A DNA stretch of 64,000 nt from G025836975 sp040391135. Lineage in GTDB: Bacteria > Pseudomonadota > Gammaproteobacteria > Burkholderiales > Burkholderiaceae_B. The notes below the pieces were generated by a model, which did not search any database, was not told the origin of the DNA, and worked only from the letters and a program-made list of their open reading frames with translations. Both the position numbers and the translations under genes were made by a program. The stretch is from contig JBEBYL010000014.1 of NCBI GenBank assembly GCA_040391135.1, positions 8,508-72,507 of the forward strand, written 5' to 3'. This document shows positions 8,831 to 16,455 of this stretch, piece by piece (positions within the stretch are counted from its first letter, which is position 1; each line of letters begins with the position of its first letter).

Positions 8831-9469
8831 TCAGCCCGATACGACAGGCAGGCCGGCCAGACGGGAAAGCTCGGCCTGGCCCAGCCCCGAAACATCATCG
8901 ACCAGAACGACCTTGCCGTCCCTCAGGTCGAACACCGCCAGGTCGGTATAGACCCGTGTGACGCAGCCGACGCCGGTCAGCGGATACGTGCAGCGCTCCA
9001 CCAGCTTGCTTTGCCCTTCCCGCGTCAAAAGCTCCATCAATACGTAGACCGACTTGGCGCCAATGGCCAAGTCCATGGCCCCGCCCACCGCCGGAATGGC
9101 ATCGGGCGCGCCGGTATGCCAATTGGCCAGATCGCCGAAACGCGACACCTGGAATGCGCCGAGCACGCAGATATCAAGGTGGCCGCCGCGCATCATGCCA
9201 AATGAATCGGCGTGATGGAAATAGGCGCCGCCCGGCAAAAGAGTGACCGGCTGCTTGCCGGCGTTGATGAGATCGGGATCTTCGGCGCCCGGTTCAGGCG
9301 CCGGGCCCATCCCGATGACTCCATTCTCGCTGTGCAGCATGATCTCGCGATCCGCGGGAAGGTAGTTGGCGACCTTGGTCGGCAGGCCGATACCCAGATT
9401 CACCACGCTGCCTTCCGGAATGTCCTGTGCGACGCGCGCCGCCATTTGTTCGCGATTCAATCGATTCAT
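8831..9469 (-). CDS. 3-oxoacid CoA-transferase, subunit B
   Basis: 212 aa beta subunit of a two-subunit class I CoA-transferase. It carries the active-site glutamate in SENGVIGMGP (Glu48), which forms the covalent CoA thioester during transfer of CoA from succinyl-CoA to a 3-oxoacid. GIGLPTKVANYL near residues 26-37 and the MDLAIGAKSVYVLMEL stretch are family hallmarks. Candidates are 3-oxoadipate (PcaJ/CatJ) or acetoacetate (ScoB); the partner subunit looks more PcaI-like, so beta-ketoadipate is favoured. The start overlaps the stop of subunit A by 4 nt, giving coupled, equimolar synthesis. Confidence 0.9.
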   Translation of the reverse strand: MNRLNREQMAARVAQDIPEGSVVNLGIGLPTKVANYLPADREIMLHSENGVIGMGPAPEPGAEDPDLINAGKQPVTLLPGGAYFHHADSFGMMRGGHLDICVLGAFQVSRFGDLANWHTGAPDAIPAVGGAMDLAIGAKSVYVLMELLTREGQSKLVERCTYPLTGVGCVTRVYTDLAVFDLRDGKVVLVDDVSGLGQAELSRLAGLPVVSG

Positions 9470-10137
9470 TTTGATGCTCCCACGACGACTACGCGCTGCA
9501 CGAAAAGGCCCGGCGTGACGATGGCCTCGGGATCGAGCGCTCCCAGTTCCACGATCTCGTCCACCTGAGCCACCGCGACACAGGACGCGGTCGCCATGAT
9601 GGGCCCGAAATTACGCGCGGTCTTGCGGTACACCAGGTTACCCCAGCGATCCGCCCGCAAGGCCTTGATGAGAGCATAGTCGGCATGCAGCGGATACTCC
9701 AGAATGTAATCACGCCCATTGATGGCACGCTGCTCCTTGCCTTCAGCCAGGGGCGTACCGGCGCCGGTGGGCGTATAGAATCCGCCTATGCCTGCGCCGG
9801 CCGCACGGATGCGTTCGGCCAGATTGCCTTGCGGCACGAGCTCCAGTTCGATCTTGCCGGCCCGGTACAGGGCATCGAATACATGCGAGTCGGACTGGCG
9901 CGGAAACGAACACACGATCTTCCGGACCCGTCCGGCCGCCAGCAATGCCGCCAGACCGGTGTCTCCGTTACCCGCGTTGTTGTTGACTATGACCAGCTCT
10001 TTTGCCCCTTGATCGAGCAAGGCGTCGATCAGTTCTTTGGGCTGGCCCGCCATGCCAAAGCCGCCGACCATCACGACGGCCCCATCGGGGACGTCGGCCA
10101 GAGCCTGCCGCGCGTTGTCGAAAATCTTGGAGATCAT
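9466..10137 (-). CDS. 3-oxoacid CoA-transferase, subunit A
   Basis: 223 aa alpha subunit with the glycine-rich CoA-binding segment GGFGMAGQP (25-33) and the stretch LEYPLHADYALIKALRADRWGN, DRWGN being shared with PcaI/ScoA proteins. With subunit B it makes a CoA-transferase acting on a beta-keto acid. The ending LGALDPEAIVTPGLFVQRVV is close to 3-oxoadipate CoA-transferases. A strong AGGA ribosome site precedes the ATG. It lies 72 bp downstream of a Bug binding-protein gene and is read the same way; with the divergent IclR gene this forms a typical aromatic-acid catabolic unit. The exact substrate is inferred, not shown. Confidence 0.9.
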   Translation of the reverse strand: MISKIFDNARQALADVPDGAVVMVGGFGMAGQPKELIDALLDQGAKELVIVNNNAGNGDTGLAALLAAGRVRKIVCSFPRQSDSHVFDALYRAGKIELELVPQGNLAERIRAAGAGIGGFYTPTGAGTPLAEGKEQRAINGRDYILEYPLHADYALIKALRADRWGNLVYRKTARNFGPIMATASCVAVAQVDEIVELGALDPEAIVTPGLFVQRVVVVGASK

Positions 10138-10209
10138 GCCTTTTCCTGCTTGTAAATAGATCGTGGCCAGCTTCCGAAGTAGCCGGCCACCATGGATTGC
10201 TGCGCCAGC

Positions 10210-11202
10210 CTAGTCCACCGTGGCGCCAGAAGCCTTGACCACCTTGGCCCAGCTGTCGACTTCGGACTTGATGAAGGCGCCGAATTCGGCGGGCGTGGTT
10301 TTGGCCGGCACCGCGCCCAAGTCGGCCAAGCGTTTTTGTACATCGGGTTTGGCCAGGGCCGCCAGAATGGTTGCATTGAGCTTGTTGACCACGTCATCCG
10401 GCGTGCCCTTGGGCGCAATCACCCCGAACCACGAAGATACGTCGAAAGTCGGGTAGCCCGATTCCTTCATGGTGGGCAGGTCGGGGGCCGTTTTGGAGCG
10501 ATCGGCCGTCGTGACCGCCAGTGCGCGCAACTTGCCGGCTTCCACATGCGGCCAGGCCGAAGGCATGTTGTCGAACATGTACTGCACCTGCCCTCCCAGC
10601 AGATCGGTCATGGCCGGCGAGCTGCCTTTGTAGGGAATATGGGTGACATCGATATTCGCCACTTGCTTGAACAGTTCGCCCGCCATGTGGATGGAGGTGC
10701 CGCTGCCCGAGGACGCGAAATTAAGCTTGCCCGGATTTGCCTTGGCATAGTCGACCAGTTCCTTCACGGTCTTGACCGGCACCTGGGGGTTGACCACCAG
10801 CACATTGGGTACGCGCACGGCCAGCGCGATGGGGGCAAAATCCTTGACCAGGTCGAAACGCAGGTTCTTGTACAAGGTCTGGTTGATGGCGCTGGTGACG
10901 GCGACCATGTACAAGGTGTAGCCATCGGGATCGGCGCGCGAAACCATTTCCGTGGCGATGTTGCTGCCCGCGCCCGGACGGTTTTCAACGACCACCGGCT
11001 GGCCCAGGGCGTCGCCGATTTCCTTGCCGACGATGCGCGCCACGACATCGGTCGTGCCGCCCGCGGAGAACCCCACGACCAGGCGAATGGCATGATCGGG
11101 ATAGGCCGCCGAAGCAGCGCTTGAAAAACCCAGGGAACCCGCAACCAGCATGCTTGCGGCCAGCGCCTTGGCGCCTAGTGTGAATTTGGTATGAATTAGC
11201 AT
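10210..11202 (-). CDS. Bug-family tripartite tricarboxylate-type substrate-binding protein
   Basis: 330 aa from the ATG at 11202, which has a strong GGAGGA site; the frame is open 22 codons further but without a ribosome site. A signal peptide (K-L-A-rich, cleavage near ASA-AYP) is followed by the Bug hallmark YPDHAIRLVVGFSAGGTTD and by the GRPVVVENR-like motif (LGQPVVVENRPGAGSN). Bug proteins are periplasmic binding proteins for carboxylates, greatly expanded in Bordetella relatives and usually without adjacent TctA/TctB permeases, as here. It is first in a unit with the CoA-transferase pair, so it may bind or sense the acid that those enzymes process. Confidence 0.9.
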   Translation of the reverse strand: MLIHTKFTLGAKALAASMLVAGSLGFSSAASAAYPDHAIRLVVGFSAGGTTDVVARIVGKEIGDALGQPVVVENRPGAGSNIATEMVSRADPDGYTLYMVAVTSAINQTLYKNLRFDLVKDFAPIALAVRVPNVLVVNPQVPVKTVKELVDYAKANPGKLNFASSGSGTSIHMAGELFKQVANIDVTHIPYKGSSPAMTDLLGGQVQYMFDNMPSAWPHVEAGKLRALAVTTADRSKTAPDLPTMKESGYPTFDVSSWFGVIAPKGTPDDVVNKLNATILAALAKPDVQKRLADLGAVPAKTTPAEFGAFIKSEVDSWAKVVKASGATVD

Positions 11203-11313
11203 GTAGTGTCCTCCTATTAGCGTCCGTCTTGTGGACAGTTTTATAATTGCAGATAGATTCTCGGACATATTTTCAATTTTTTAAACATACACGTACACGC
11301 AGTGGACACTTTT
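11203..11313. promoter_or_regulatory. Divergent Bug/IclR control region with three direct repeats
   Basis: The 99 bp between the two divergent starts are AT-rich compared with the surroundings. Three copies of GGACA followed one or two bases later by TTTT occur in the same orientation at 11233, 11263 and 11304, i.e. about 30 and 41 bp apart, close to three and four helical turns. The third copy begins within the GTG start codon of the IclR gene. The arrangement fits an operator array for the IclR regulator with autoregulation. Binding is inferred; only the repeats are seen. Confidence 0.5.
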
Positions 11314-12069
11314 GATCTCGACACCTCAGGCTCCGGTCCGCGCACGCTACGACGCGGCCTGCAAATCCTGCGCACTCTTCAGGAAAACCCCGAGTCCGGC
11401 CTGAACGTCAGCAGCCTGGCCCGGATCACCGGCCTGCAGCGGCCCACGGTCTATCGCCTGCTGGCGGCCCTGGTCGAGGGGGGATTCGTAAAGAACATCA
11501 GCGGCACCAAGCGTTTCGTTGCCTGCCAGAGCGGATCGACCTCCATCATCGACCAGGACCCGCGCATCGAACTGGCTTTCCCCGTCATGCAAAAGCTGGC
11601 CGCTGCGACAGGCGACGCCGTCTTCCTAGTCGTACGCGATGGGCATGAATCGGTCAGCCTCTGGAGGGAAATCGGCCCCTACCCTGTACAGATCCTGGCG
11701 ACATTCGCCGGCAAGCGTCAGCCGCTGGGCGTGGGGTCGGGCGGCATGGCCTTGCTGGCCAAACTGGACGACCCGACGGTGGAAGAGATCATTGCCCACA
11801 ACAGCAACCAGATAGAGCAATACGGCGGCATGACAGCCCGCGAAATGCGCCAATTGGTCCAGAACACCCGTACCCGTGGCTATTCAGTCGTGGGCAATTA
11901 TGCGGTGCGCGGCGCGCTGGGGGTAGGCTGCGCCTTGTGCGATGCCAAAAGCCAGCCATATCTGGCCATCAGCGTCACTGCCATCACCGAACGCATGCCC
12001 GCCACGCGCCAGCGTGAAATCGCCGGCCTCATACAGGAAGGCCTGAAAACCATAGCCGGAAAAATCTGA
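11302..12069 (+). CDS. IclR-family transcriptional regulator
   Basis: 255 aa. An N-terminal winged helix-turn-helix (about residues 12-75: RRGLQILRTLQENPESGL, SSLARITGLQRPTVYRLLAAL) is followed by the IclR effector-binding domain with its GKRQPLGVGSGGMALLA stretch (about 132-150) and the conserved AVRGALGVGCAL (about 201-212). IclR regulators often control aromatic-acid and acetate pathways. The frame starts at a GTG with no clear ribosome site, and no ATG follows near the N-terminus, so it may be poorly or leaderlessly translated. It is divergent from the Bug/CoA-transferase unit, its likely target. Confidence 0.9.
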   Translation: MDTFDLDTSGSGPRTLRRGLQILRTLQENPESGLNVSSLARITGLQRPTVYRLLAALVEGGFVKNISGTKRFVACQSGSTSIIDQDPRIELAFPVMQKLAAATGDAVFLVVRDGHESVSLWREIGPYPVQILATFAGKRQPLGVGSGGMALLAKLDDPTVEEIIAHNSNQIEQYGGMTAREMRQLVQNTRTRGYSVVGNYAVRGALGVGCALCDAKSQPYLAISVTAITERMPATRQREIAGLIQEGLKTIAGKI

Positions 12070-12078
12070 GGCCCGGTC

Positions 12079-12915
12079 TTAGCGGGCGGCCGCCTGCACC
12101 GGATTGGCATGGACTTCGCTGACGGGAATGGGCACCTTCAAGCCTGCCTTGGACAAGGCTTGCAGCGCATTGCGATACAAATCGAACCGCAGGTCCCAGT
12201 AGCTTTCGGCGGGCGTCCATACCCGTATGGTGACGATGGTAGTGCTCTCGCGATATCCGGTCACCAGCACTTGCGGCTGGGGTTCGGCCAGGACGTGCTG
12301 ATGCGACTCGACCAGTTGAGCAAGCTCGCGCAGGGCCAGCTCGAGATCGTCGCCGTAGCGCACCGACACTTCCACATCAAGCCGGCGTGTCGCGTTGCGG
12401 CTGTAATTGATGATGGTGCTGCCCCACACCATGCTGTTCGGCAAGGTCAGATGTATGCCGTCAGCCTGGATCAGATGAGTCAAAAACAACCCCACCTCGG
12501 CGACCGTGCCATCGCCTTTGCCGACCACTGAAATCGCTTCGCCCGCGCGCAAAGGACGCAGTGCCAACAGCATGATGCCGGCGGCAATATTTTGTAAAGT
12601 CCCCTGCAGGGCAAGGCCGACGGCCAGTCCGGCCGCGCCCAGCATGGCGATAATGCTGGCGGTCTGCACACCGAAACGCGCCAGCACGGCAACGATCACG
12701 AATATGCGTATGGCCCATACCGTCACGGTATAGACCATGGGGACAATCGTGGGGTCGACCCGGGGCGATCTGGCGGCCAGCTTCCTGACGCTGCGGCCCG
12801 CCAGCGACGACGCCGACCAACCGACGACCAGCAAAATCACTGTAACCGCCAGGTTCAGGGCGAGGTATTCCACAGCCGGCATGAAAGCCGACACGTCCTT
12901 GAGTTTTTCCAGCAT
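12079..12915 (-). CDS. Small-conductance mechanosensitive channel (MscS family)
   Basis: 278 aa, the size of E. coli MscS. Three transmembrane segments lie in the first 120 residues; the third is the pore helix, with the Gly/Ala-rich pattern GAAGLAVGLALQGTLQNIAAG (about 93-113), followed by the beta domain (VGKGDGTVAEVGLFLTHL, TLPNSMVWGSTIINYSR) and an alpha/beta C-terminal domain. The channel opens when membrane tension rises on osmotic downshift and releases solutes. It is transcribed alone; a small-gene cluster with a stress-like character follows on the other side of the 12.9-13.1 kb intergenic region. Confidence 0.93.
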   Translation of the reverse strand: MLEKLKDVSAFMPAVEYLALNLAVTVILLVVGWSASSLAGRSVRKLAARSPRVDPTIVPMVYTVTVWAIRIFVIVAVLARFGVQTASIIAMLGAAGLAVGLALQGTLQNIAAGIMLLALRPLRAGEAISVVGKGDGTVAEVGLFLTHLIQADGIHLTLPNSMVWGSTIINYSRNATRRLDVEVSVRYGDDLELALRELAQLVESHQHVLAEPQPQVLVTGYRESTTIVTIRVWTPAESYWDLRFDLYRNALQALSKAGLKVPIPVSEVHANPVQAAAR

Positions 12916-13078
12916 GGCTATATCCGCGGCGCTGATGGATGGTATGCCGAATGATACCCGTGTTTGGCGGCGTCAGGAACAGACGGAGTTATCCACGTCA
13001 ACTGTGGACAAAGCCAGGGAAAAGTGCTTGATTACTTGAAATAGTTTTGAAATATCAATCCCTTGAGCAACCAGCATG
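12916..13078. other. Intergenic region with DnaA-box-like 9-mers and an AT-rich stretch
   Basis: No gene is seen. Two 9-mers each one base from the TTATCCACA consensus lie as an inverted pair at 12989-12997 (plus strand) and 13003-13011 (minus strand), and a third at 13083-13091 overlaps the following hairpin. Between them, 13021-13065 is unusually AT-rich for this genome. Whether DnaA binds is unknown. Confidence 0.3.
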
Positions 13079-13123
13079 AAAATCATCCACAGACCGGCAA
13101 AAAAGCGCCAGCCGGTGGATGAT
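13079..13123 (-). terminator. Hairpin with short T run downstream of the 48-aa membrane peptide
   Basis: Arms 13082-13089/13116-13123 (8 bp) and 13094-13098/13111-13115 (5 bp) form a stem with a four-base bulge; read on the minus strand it is followed by TTTT at 13078-13081, and the loop contains T6. It lies 20 bp past the stop of the small membrane gene and is a plausible rho-independent terminator. Confidence 0.5.
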
Positions 13124-13142
13124 TTGATTCAGCCGGTGTCGT

Positions 13143-13289
13143 TCAGGGTGATCGCCCGCTAATCAGGCGCACCAGTATCATGACAATCGCCACGACAATC
13201 AATATATGGATAAAGCCTCCTATGGTGTACGAGGTAACCAACCCGAGCAACCATAAGATGATAAGAATCACCGCAATCGTATAAAGCAT
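13143..13289 (-). CDS. 48-aa membrane peptide, lmo0937 family
   Basis: A short gene below common length cut-offs. It encodes 48 residues: a hydrophobic segment from residue 3, the signature VTSYTIGGFIHIL (18-30), then a second hydrophobic segment and the basic end RLISGRSP. This is the pattern of the widespread lmo0937-family membrane peptides, which span the inner membrane twice and have no assigned function, though members are often found near stress genes. A good AGAGGG ribosome site lies upstream of the ATG at 13289, and a hairpin terminator follows. The neighbours (glycine-zipper lipoprotein, PRC-barrel protein) support an envelope or stress role, which is inference. Confidence 0.85.
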   Translation of the reverse strand: MLYTIAVILIILWLLGLVTSYTIGGFIHILIVVAIVMILVRLISGRSP

Positions 13290-13324
13290 ATCAGCCCTCT
13301 CTTCGTCACTTGGACGGATTTGTA

Positions 13325-13540
13325 TTATTTACTTGCTTCGTGCCCCACGACGCCGCCGACGGCGGCGCCCCCCAGGGTACCCAACGTACTGCCGCCGGTC
13401 AGGACCGCTCCGCCCACCGCTCCCACGCCTGCGCCTATCGCCGTATTCTTGCCTTGCCGGGACATGCCACCGCAGCCGGCCAAGCCCATTGCCAGCGCCA
13501 AGGTCACGGTACCCACCGCGAATCGCTTCATCGTTCTCAT
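13325..13540 (-). CDS. Small lipoprotein with glycine-zipper region
   Basis: 71 aa. The N-terminus is a lipoprotein signal peptide ending in the lipobox LAGC, so the mature protein is probably attached to a membrane on the periplasmic side. The rest is almost entirely a Gly/Ala/Val-rich glycine-zipper (AIGAGVGAVGGAVL, LGGAAVGGVVGHE), which favours tight helix packing in membranes, as in osmotically inducible OsmB and the SlyB/Rick-17 proteins. The start at 13540 is chosen for its AGGAG site; an ATG nine bases downstream is possible. It is divergent from the PRC-barrel gene and next to the 48-aa membrane peptide on the same strand. Confidence 0.85.
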   Translation of the reverse strand: MRTMKRFAVGTVTLALAMGLAGCGGMSRQGKNTAIGAGVGAVGGAVLTGGSTLGTLGGAAVGGVVGHEASK

Positions 13541-13661
13541 GGAATCGCTCCTTATAAATTTTGGATCGGCAACGGACTGCCCTGTTGCTTGAGCGGAAGC
13601 AAGCAAGCGCCATGCCCGTGGGCTCCGGGGCCATTCAGGGCACGATACTTGCTGCATGCCG

Positions 13662-13680
13662 AACGACCCTGTTGGTCGTT
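13662..13680 (+). promoter_or_regulatory. Leader hairpin upstream of PRC-barrel gene
   Basis: A perfect 7-bp inverted repeat, AACGACC and GGTCGTT around a 5-base loop, ends six bases before the AGGAG ribosome site of the PRC-barrel gene. It could be an operator half-site pair or an mRNA structure that tunes translation; no known family is recognised. Confidence 0.3.
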
Positions 13681-13695
13681 AACCAGGAGAACCCT

Positions 13696-14166
13696 ATGAA
13701 AAAATCCATTGCCATTGCCGCATGCTCGCTTCCCTTGATATTCACGGCATCCGCCTATGCGCAGACACCTCCGCCCCAAGGCGGCGAGGCCCCCACACCG
13801 GGCGCGCCAGGCACGCCCGCCCCCGCCCCCACGACTCCCCCGGGTGCGCCAGCGGGCGCCGCCGATACATCGGCCAGCGCAGCCATGACCGAAGCCATTA
13901 CGGGCTGGAGCGTCAAGGATAAAATCATGGGCAATGCGGTATATAACGAGAAAGATGAAAAAATCGGCGACATCAATGATGTCGTGTTGGCGAGCGACGG
14001 GAAGGCGGCTTATTTCATCGTCGGCGCGGGCGGATTCCTGGGCATGGGGGAACGCAGCGTGGCGATTCCGTTTGACGAGATCAAGCAAACCGGCGACAAG
14101 CTCGTATTGTCAGGCTATACAAAAGAGCAGTTGAAGGCCTTGCCGAAAGTCGAGATTGCCAAATAA
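13696..14166 (+). CDS. Exported PRC-barrel domain protein
   Basis: 156 aa from the ATG at 13696, preceded by AGGAGA; upstream in-frame codons lack a ribosome site. Residues 1-22 are a signal peptide (cleavage near AYA-Q). A low-complexity linker of Pro, Gly, Ala and Thr follows (24-58), then a PRC-barrel domain (about 70-150): GNAVYNEKDEKIGDINDVVL, AAYFIVGAGGFLGMGERSVAIPFDEI. PRC barrels are small beta-barrels found in photosynthetic reaction-centre H subunits and in RimM; exported versions in proteobacteria are often stress-induced and of unknown function. It heads a plus-strand run of small genes with a strong hairpin directly after it. Confidence 0.88.
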   Translation: MKKSIAIAACSLPLIFTASAYAQTPPPQGGEAPTPGAPGTPAPAPTTPPGAPAGAADTSASAAMTEAITGWSVKDKIMGNAVYNEKDEKIGDINDVVLASDGKAAYFIVGAGGFLGMGERSVAIPFDEIKQTGDKLVLSGYTKEQLKALPKVEIAK

Positions 14167-14175
14167 GGGAAACCC

Positions 14176-14203
14176 GCGTAGCGGCGTACAAACGCCGCTA
14201 CGC
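14176..14203. terminator. Perfect 12-bp hairpin after PRC-barrel gene
   Basis: Arms 14176-14187 and 14192-14203 are exact inverted repeats with a 4-base loop, 9 bp past the stop codon. There is no T run after it, so it may be an mRNA-stabilising element or partial terminator rather than a classical rho-independent one. Confidence 0.45.
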
Positions 14204-14236
14204 CAACGCATTCCACCCGCTACCAGGAGCACTGCC

Positions 14237-14548
14237 ATGAACAAGTCCGACACGACTAAACCCGGCAAGGAGCCGCCAACGCCTTTCCCGACCACGCAGG
14301 ACAATCCGGCCGGACGCGAGGATGCGTTGGACAGCGGGCTGGAAGAAACATTTCCGGCTAGCGATCCCGTCTCGGTCTCCACCAAGAAGCCGGATATCGA
14401 GGCGTCCGATGCAGCCGCCTCGCCGGGTGCTAAAGGGAAAGAATCCTCCAAGCAGAAAGAAAAGGATCTGGACGAGGGGCTGGAAGAAACCTTCCCCGCC
14501 AGCGACCCTGTCTCCATTACCACCAAGAGGCCGGACAGTTCTGCCTGA
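14237..14548 (+). CDS. Small hydrophilic protein with two copies of an ETFPASDP motif
   Basis: 103 aa, highly charged, without Cys or hydrophobic segments. It contains two near-identical copies of the motif GLEETFPASDPVS followed by (S/T)TK(K/R)PD, at residues 34-53 and 82-101, joined by a Lys/Ser/Glu-rich linker. The motif ETFPASDP is known from many small uncharacterised proteobacterial proteins, usually in one copy. The start at 14237 has an AGGAG site. The following gene starts directly at its stop, so the two are probably cotranscribed. No function is assigned to the family; the composition suggests an intrinsically disordered, possibly stress-related protein. Confidence 0.8.
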   Translation: MNKSDTTKPGKEPPTPFPTTQDNPAGREDALDSGLEETFPASDPVSVSTKKPDIEASDAAASPGAKGKESSKQKEKDLDEGLEETFPASDPVSITTKRPDSSA

Positions 14549-15679
14549 ATGACTATGCTTGCGGGCATGCCCGACCCTCCGTCCCCGGGAACCGTGCTGA
14601 TTTATGCGGCGCGCAAGGCGGAGCCCGAGCATGAACGGGTGGTGCATTTTGAACTGGGTACGCGCATAGCCGGCCTATTGGGCGCGTCGTTCGGCGGAGC
14701 GCACCGTGAAGGCATCGGGTACCAGGCCCCCGTTTATCTCATCCCGACCGATACGCTCATCGGCGCGGAACTGGCGCAACGCTTGGGGGTGCGCCGCGAA
14801 GAAGATCTGTTTGGCGGCGTCGCCCCCCATACCTTCGTTCCCACCAAGGCCATCACGCATGGCTTGCTCGATCCGCATGCCTTTGCTCCAGAGGGCTGGT
14901 CGCATGAATTCAGCCAGCGCGTCAAAGACAGCGTACTGGATGGCATCACCGCCTTTTCCATCGGAGATGCGCAAAGGGCCGGCATCCGGCTGCTGCGCCA
15001 AGGCCCAGTCCGGATCAAGCCGGTGCTGGCCACGGCCGGGCGCGGCCAGGCGCTGGTGTCCAGTCTGGACGAGCTTACGGCGCTCTTGGAACAAACGGAC
15101 AGCCGCCACATAGCGGAGTGCGGGCTGGTACTGGAAGAAAACCTGGACGAAGTCGAGACCTTCAGCGTGGGCCAAGTCCGCATCGGCGGCCTCACCGCCA
15201 GTTATGTCGGAACGCAATGCCTGACCCCCGACAATCTGGGGGAAATGGTATACGGAGGCTCGGAACTGATCGTGGTCCGCGGCGATTTCGAGCAACTGCT
15301 CAAGCTTGAGCTGAGCGATGAATGGCGGCTGGCCATTGCCAAGGCTCGTATCTACGATACAGCCGCCACCGCCTGCTACCCCGGCTTGCTGGCATCGCGC
15401 CGCAATTACGACATTGCAATCGGAATCGGACGGGGCAAGGCGCGGCGCTGCGGCGTCCTTGAGCAGTCATGGCGTATCGGCGGAGCCAGTGGAGCGGAAA
15501 TCGCGGCTCTGGAAGCCTTCCATGCCGACAAAGGGCTGCAGGCCGTGCGCGCGTCGACCATTGAGCTGTTCGGCTCCAGTCCCCGCCCACCCCCGGGAGC
15601 CAGGGAGATATACCGCGGCGTCGACCCGCAAATCGGCCCGATCAGCAAATACATAAGGGTCGAACCTTATGGGAACTAG
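14549..15679 (+). CDS. DUF3182-family protein, ATP-grasp-like
   Basis: 376 aa. I recognise it as the DUF3182 family of uncharacterised proteins on overall pattern; the assignment is by memory, not search. Visible features that suggest an ATP-grasp fold are a middle region with RIKPVLATAGRGQALVSS (a Lys/Gly-rich nucleotide-binding type loop), ECGLVLEENLDEVETFSVGQV, and a late YPGLLASRRNYDIAIG stretch. It starts at the base after the stop of the ETFPASDP gene; ATGs at 14555 and 14567 are alternatives. Its stop overlaps the next gene, an alpha/beta hydrolase, by 11 nt, which points to a two-enzyme unit. The substrate is unknown. Confidence 0.7.
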   Translation: MTMLAGMPDPPSPGTVLIYAARKAEPEHERVVHFELGTRIAGLLGASFGGAHREGIGYQAPVYLIPTDTLIGAELAQRLGVRREEDLFGGVAPHTFVPTKAITHGLLDPHAFAPEGWSHEFSQRVKDSVLDGITAFSIGDAQRAGIRLLRQGPVRIKPVLATAGRGQALVSSLDELTALLEQTDSRHIAECGLVLEENLDEVETFSVGQVRIGGLTASYVGTQCLTPDNLGEMVYGGSELIVVRGDFEQLLKLELSDEWRLAIAKARIYDTAATACYPGLLASRRNYDIAIGIGRGKARRCGVLEQSWRIGGASGAEIAALEAFHADKGLQAVRASTIELFGSSPRPPPGAREIYRGVDPQIGPISKYIRVEPYGN

Positions 15680-16427
15680 CAGCGCCACCATTGAAATCGT
15701 CATCGACGACGAACACATCGCCGGCACCTTCCTGTCGCCGCAATCGAAAGTGCCGGGCATATTGTTCGTTCACGGCTGGGGCGGAAGCCAGGAGCGCGAC
15801 CTGGACCGGGCCCGGGGCATAGCCGGCCTGGGCTGCGTATGCCTTACCTTCGACTTGCGCGGTCACGAAAGAGGATCGGAACGGCAAAAGACGGTGACTC
15901 GGGAAGAAAACCTGCGCGACATCATTTCGGCGTACGACACGCTGGCGCAGCATCCCGCCATCGACACCAATGCCATCGCCGTGGTGGGCACCAGCTACGG
16001 TGCTTATCTGTCCACCATCCTGACCACACTAAGGCCGGTGAAATGGCTGTCGCTGCGCGTACCCTCCTTGTACCGGGACGCGGAATGGAGCGTACCCAAG
16101 CGCCAGTTGAATCGCGAGGACCTGGCCGTTTATCGCGGCGCGCCGGTCACGCCGGAAGAAAATCGCGCACTGGCCGCTTGCGCCGCTTTTACCGGCGATG
16201 TGCTTATCATCGAGTCCGAGCATGATCACCTGGTGCCCCATGCCACCATCATGAGCTACCGCGCGGCATTCCGCAATTCGCATTCGCTGACGCACCGGGT
16301 GGTCGACGGTGCCGACCATGCCCTCAGCGAAAAAACCAGCCAGCAGGCGTATACCTCGATCCTGGTCGGCTGGATCACCGAAATGGTCGTTGGCGCACGG
16401 GTGGGCAGCCGGCCGGGCATTTCATGA
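15669..16427 (+). CDS. Alpha/beta hydrolase (dienelactone-hydrolase-like)
   Basis: 252 aa, cytoplasmic. The oxyanion-hole region is LFVHGWGGSQERD (32-44), the nucleophile elbow GTSYGAY puts the serine near residue 109, the acid is in IIESEHDHL (about 180-188), and the histidine is in VDGADHAL (about 214-221), so the catalytic triad is complete. Such enzymes hydrolyse esters, lactones or peptides. The 11-nt overlap with the DUF3182 gene means the two are probably translated together and may act on the same compound; that is inference from context. Confidence 0.85.
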   Translation: MGTSSATIEIVIDDEHIAGTFLSPQSKVPGILFVHGWGGSQERDLDRARGIAGLGCVCLTFDLRGHERGSERQKTVTREENLRDIISAYDTLAQHPAIDTNAIAVVGTSYGAYLSTILTTLRPVKWLSLRVPSLYRDAEWSVPKRQLNREDLAVYRGAPVTPEENRALAACAAFTGDVLIIESEHDHLVPHATIMSYRAAFRNSHSLTHRVVDGADHALSEKTSQQAYTSILVGWITEMVVGARVGSRPGIS

Positions 16428-16455
16428 GCCCTGCGTTTCGAATACACTGAGGCGC

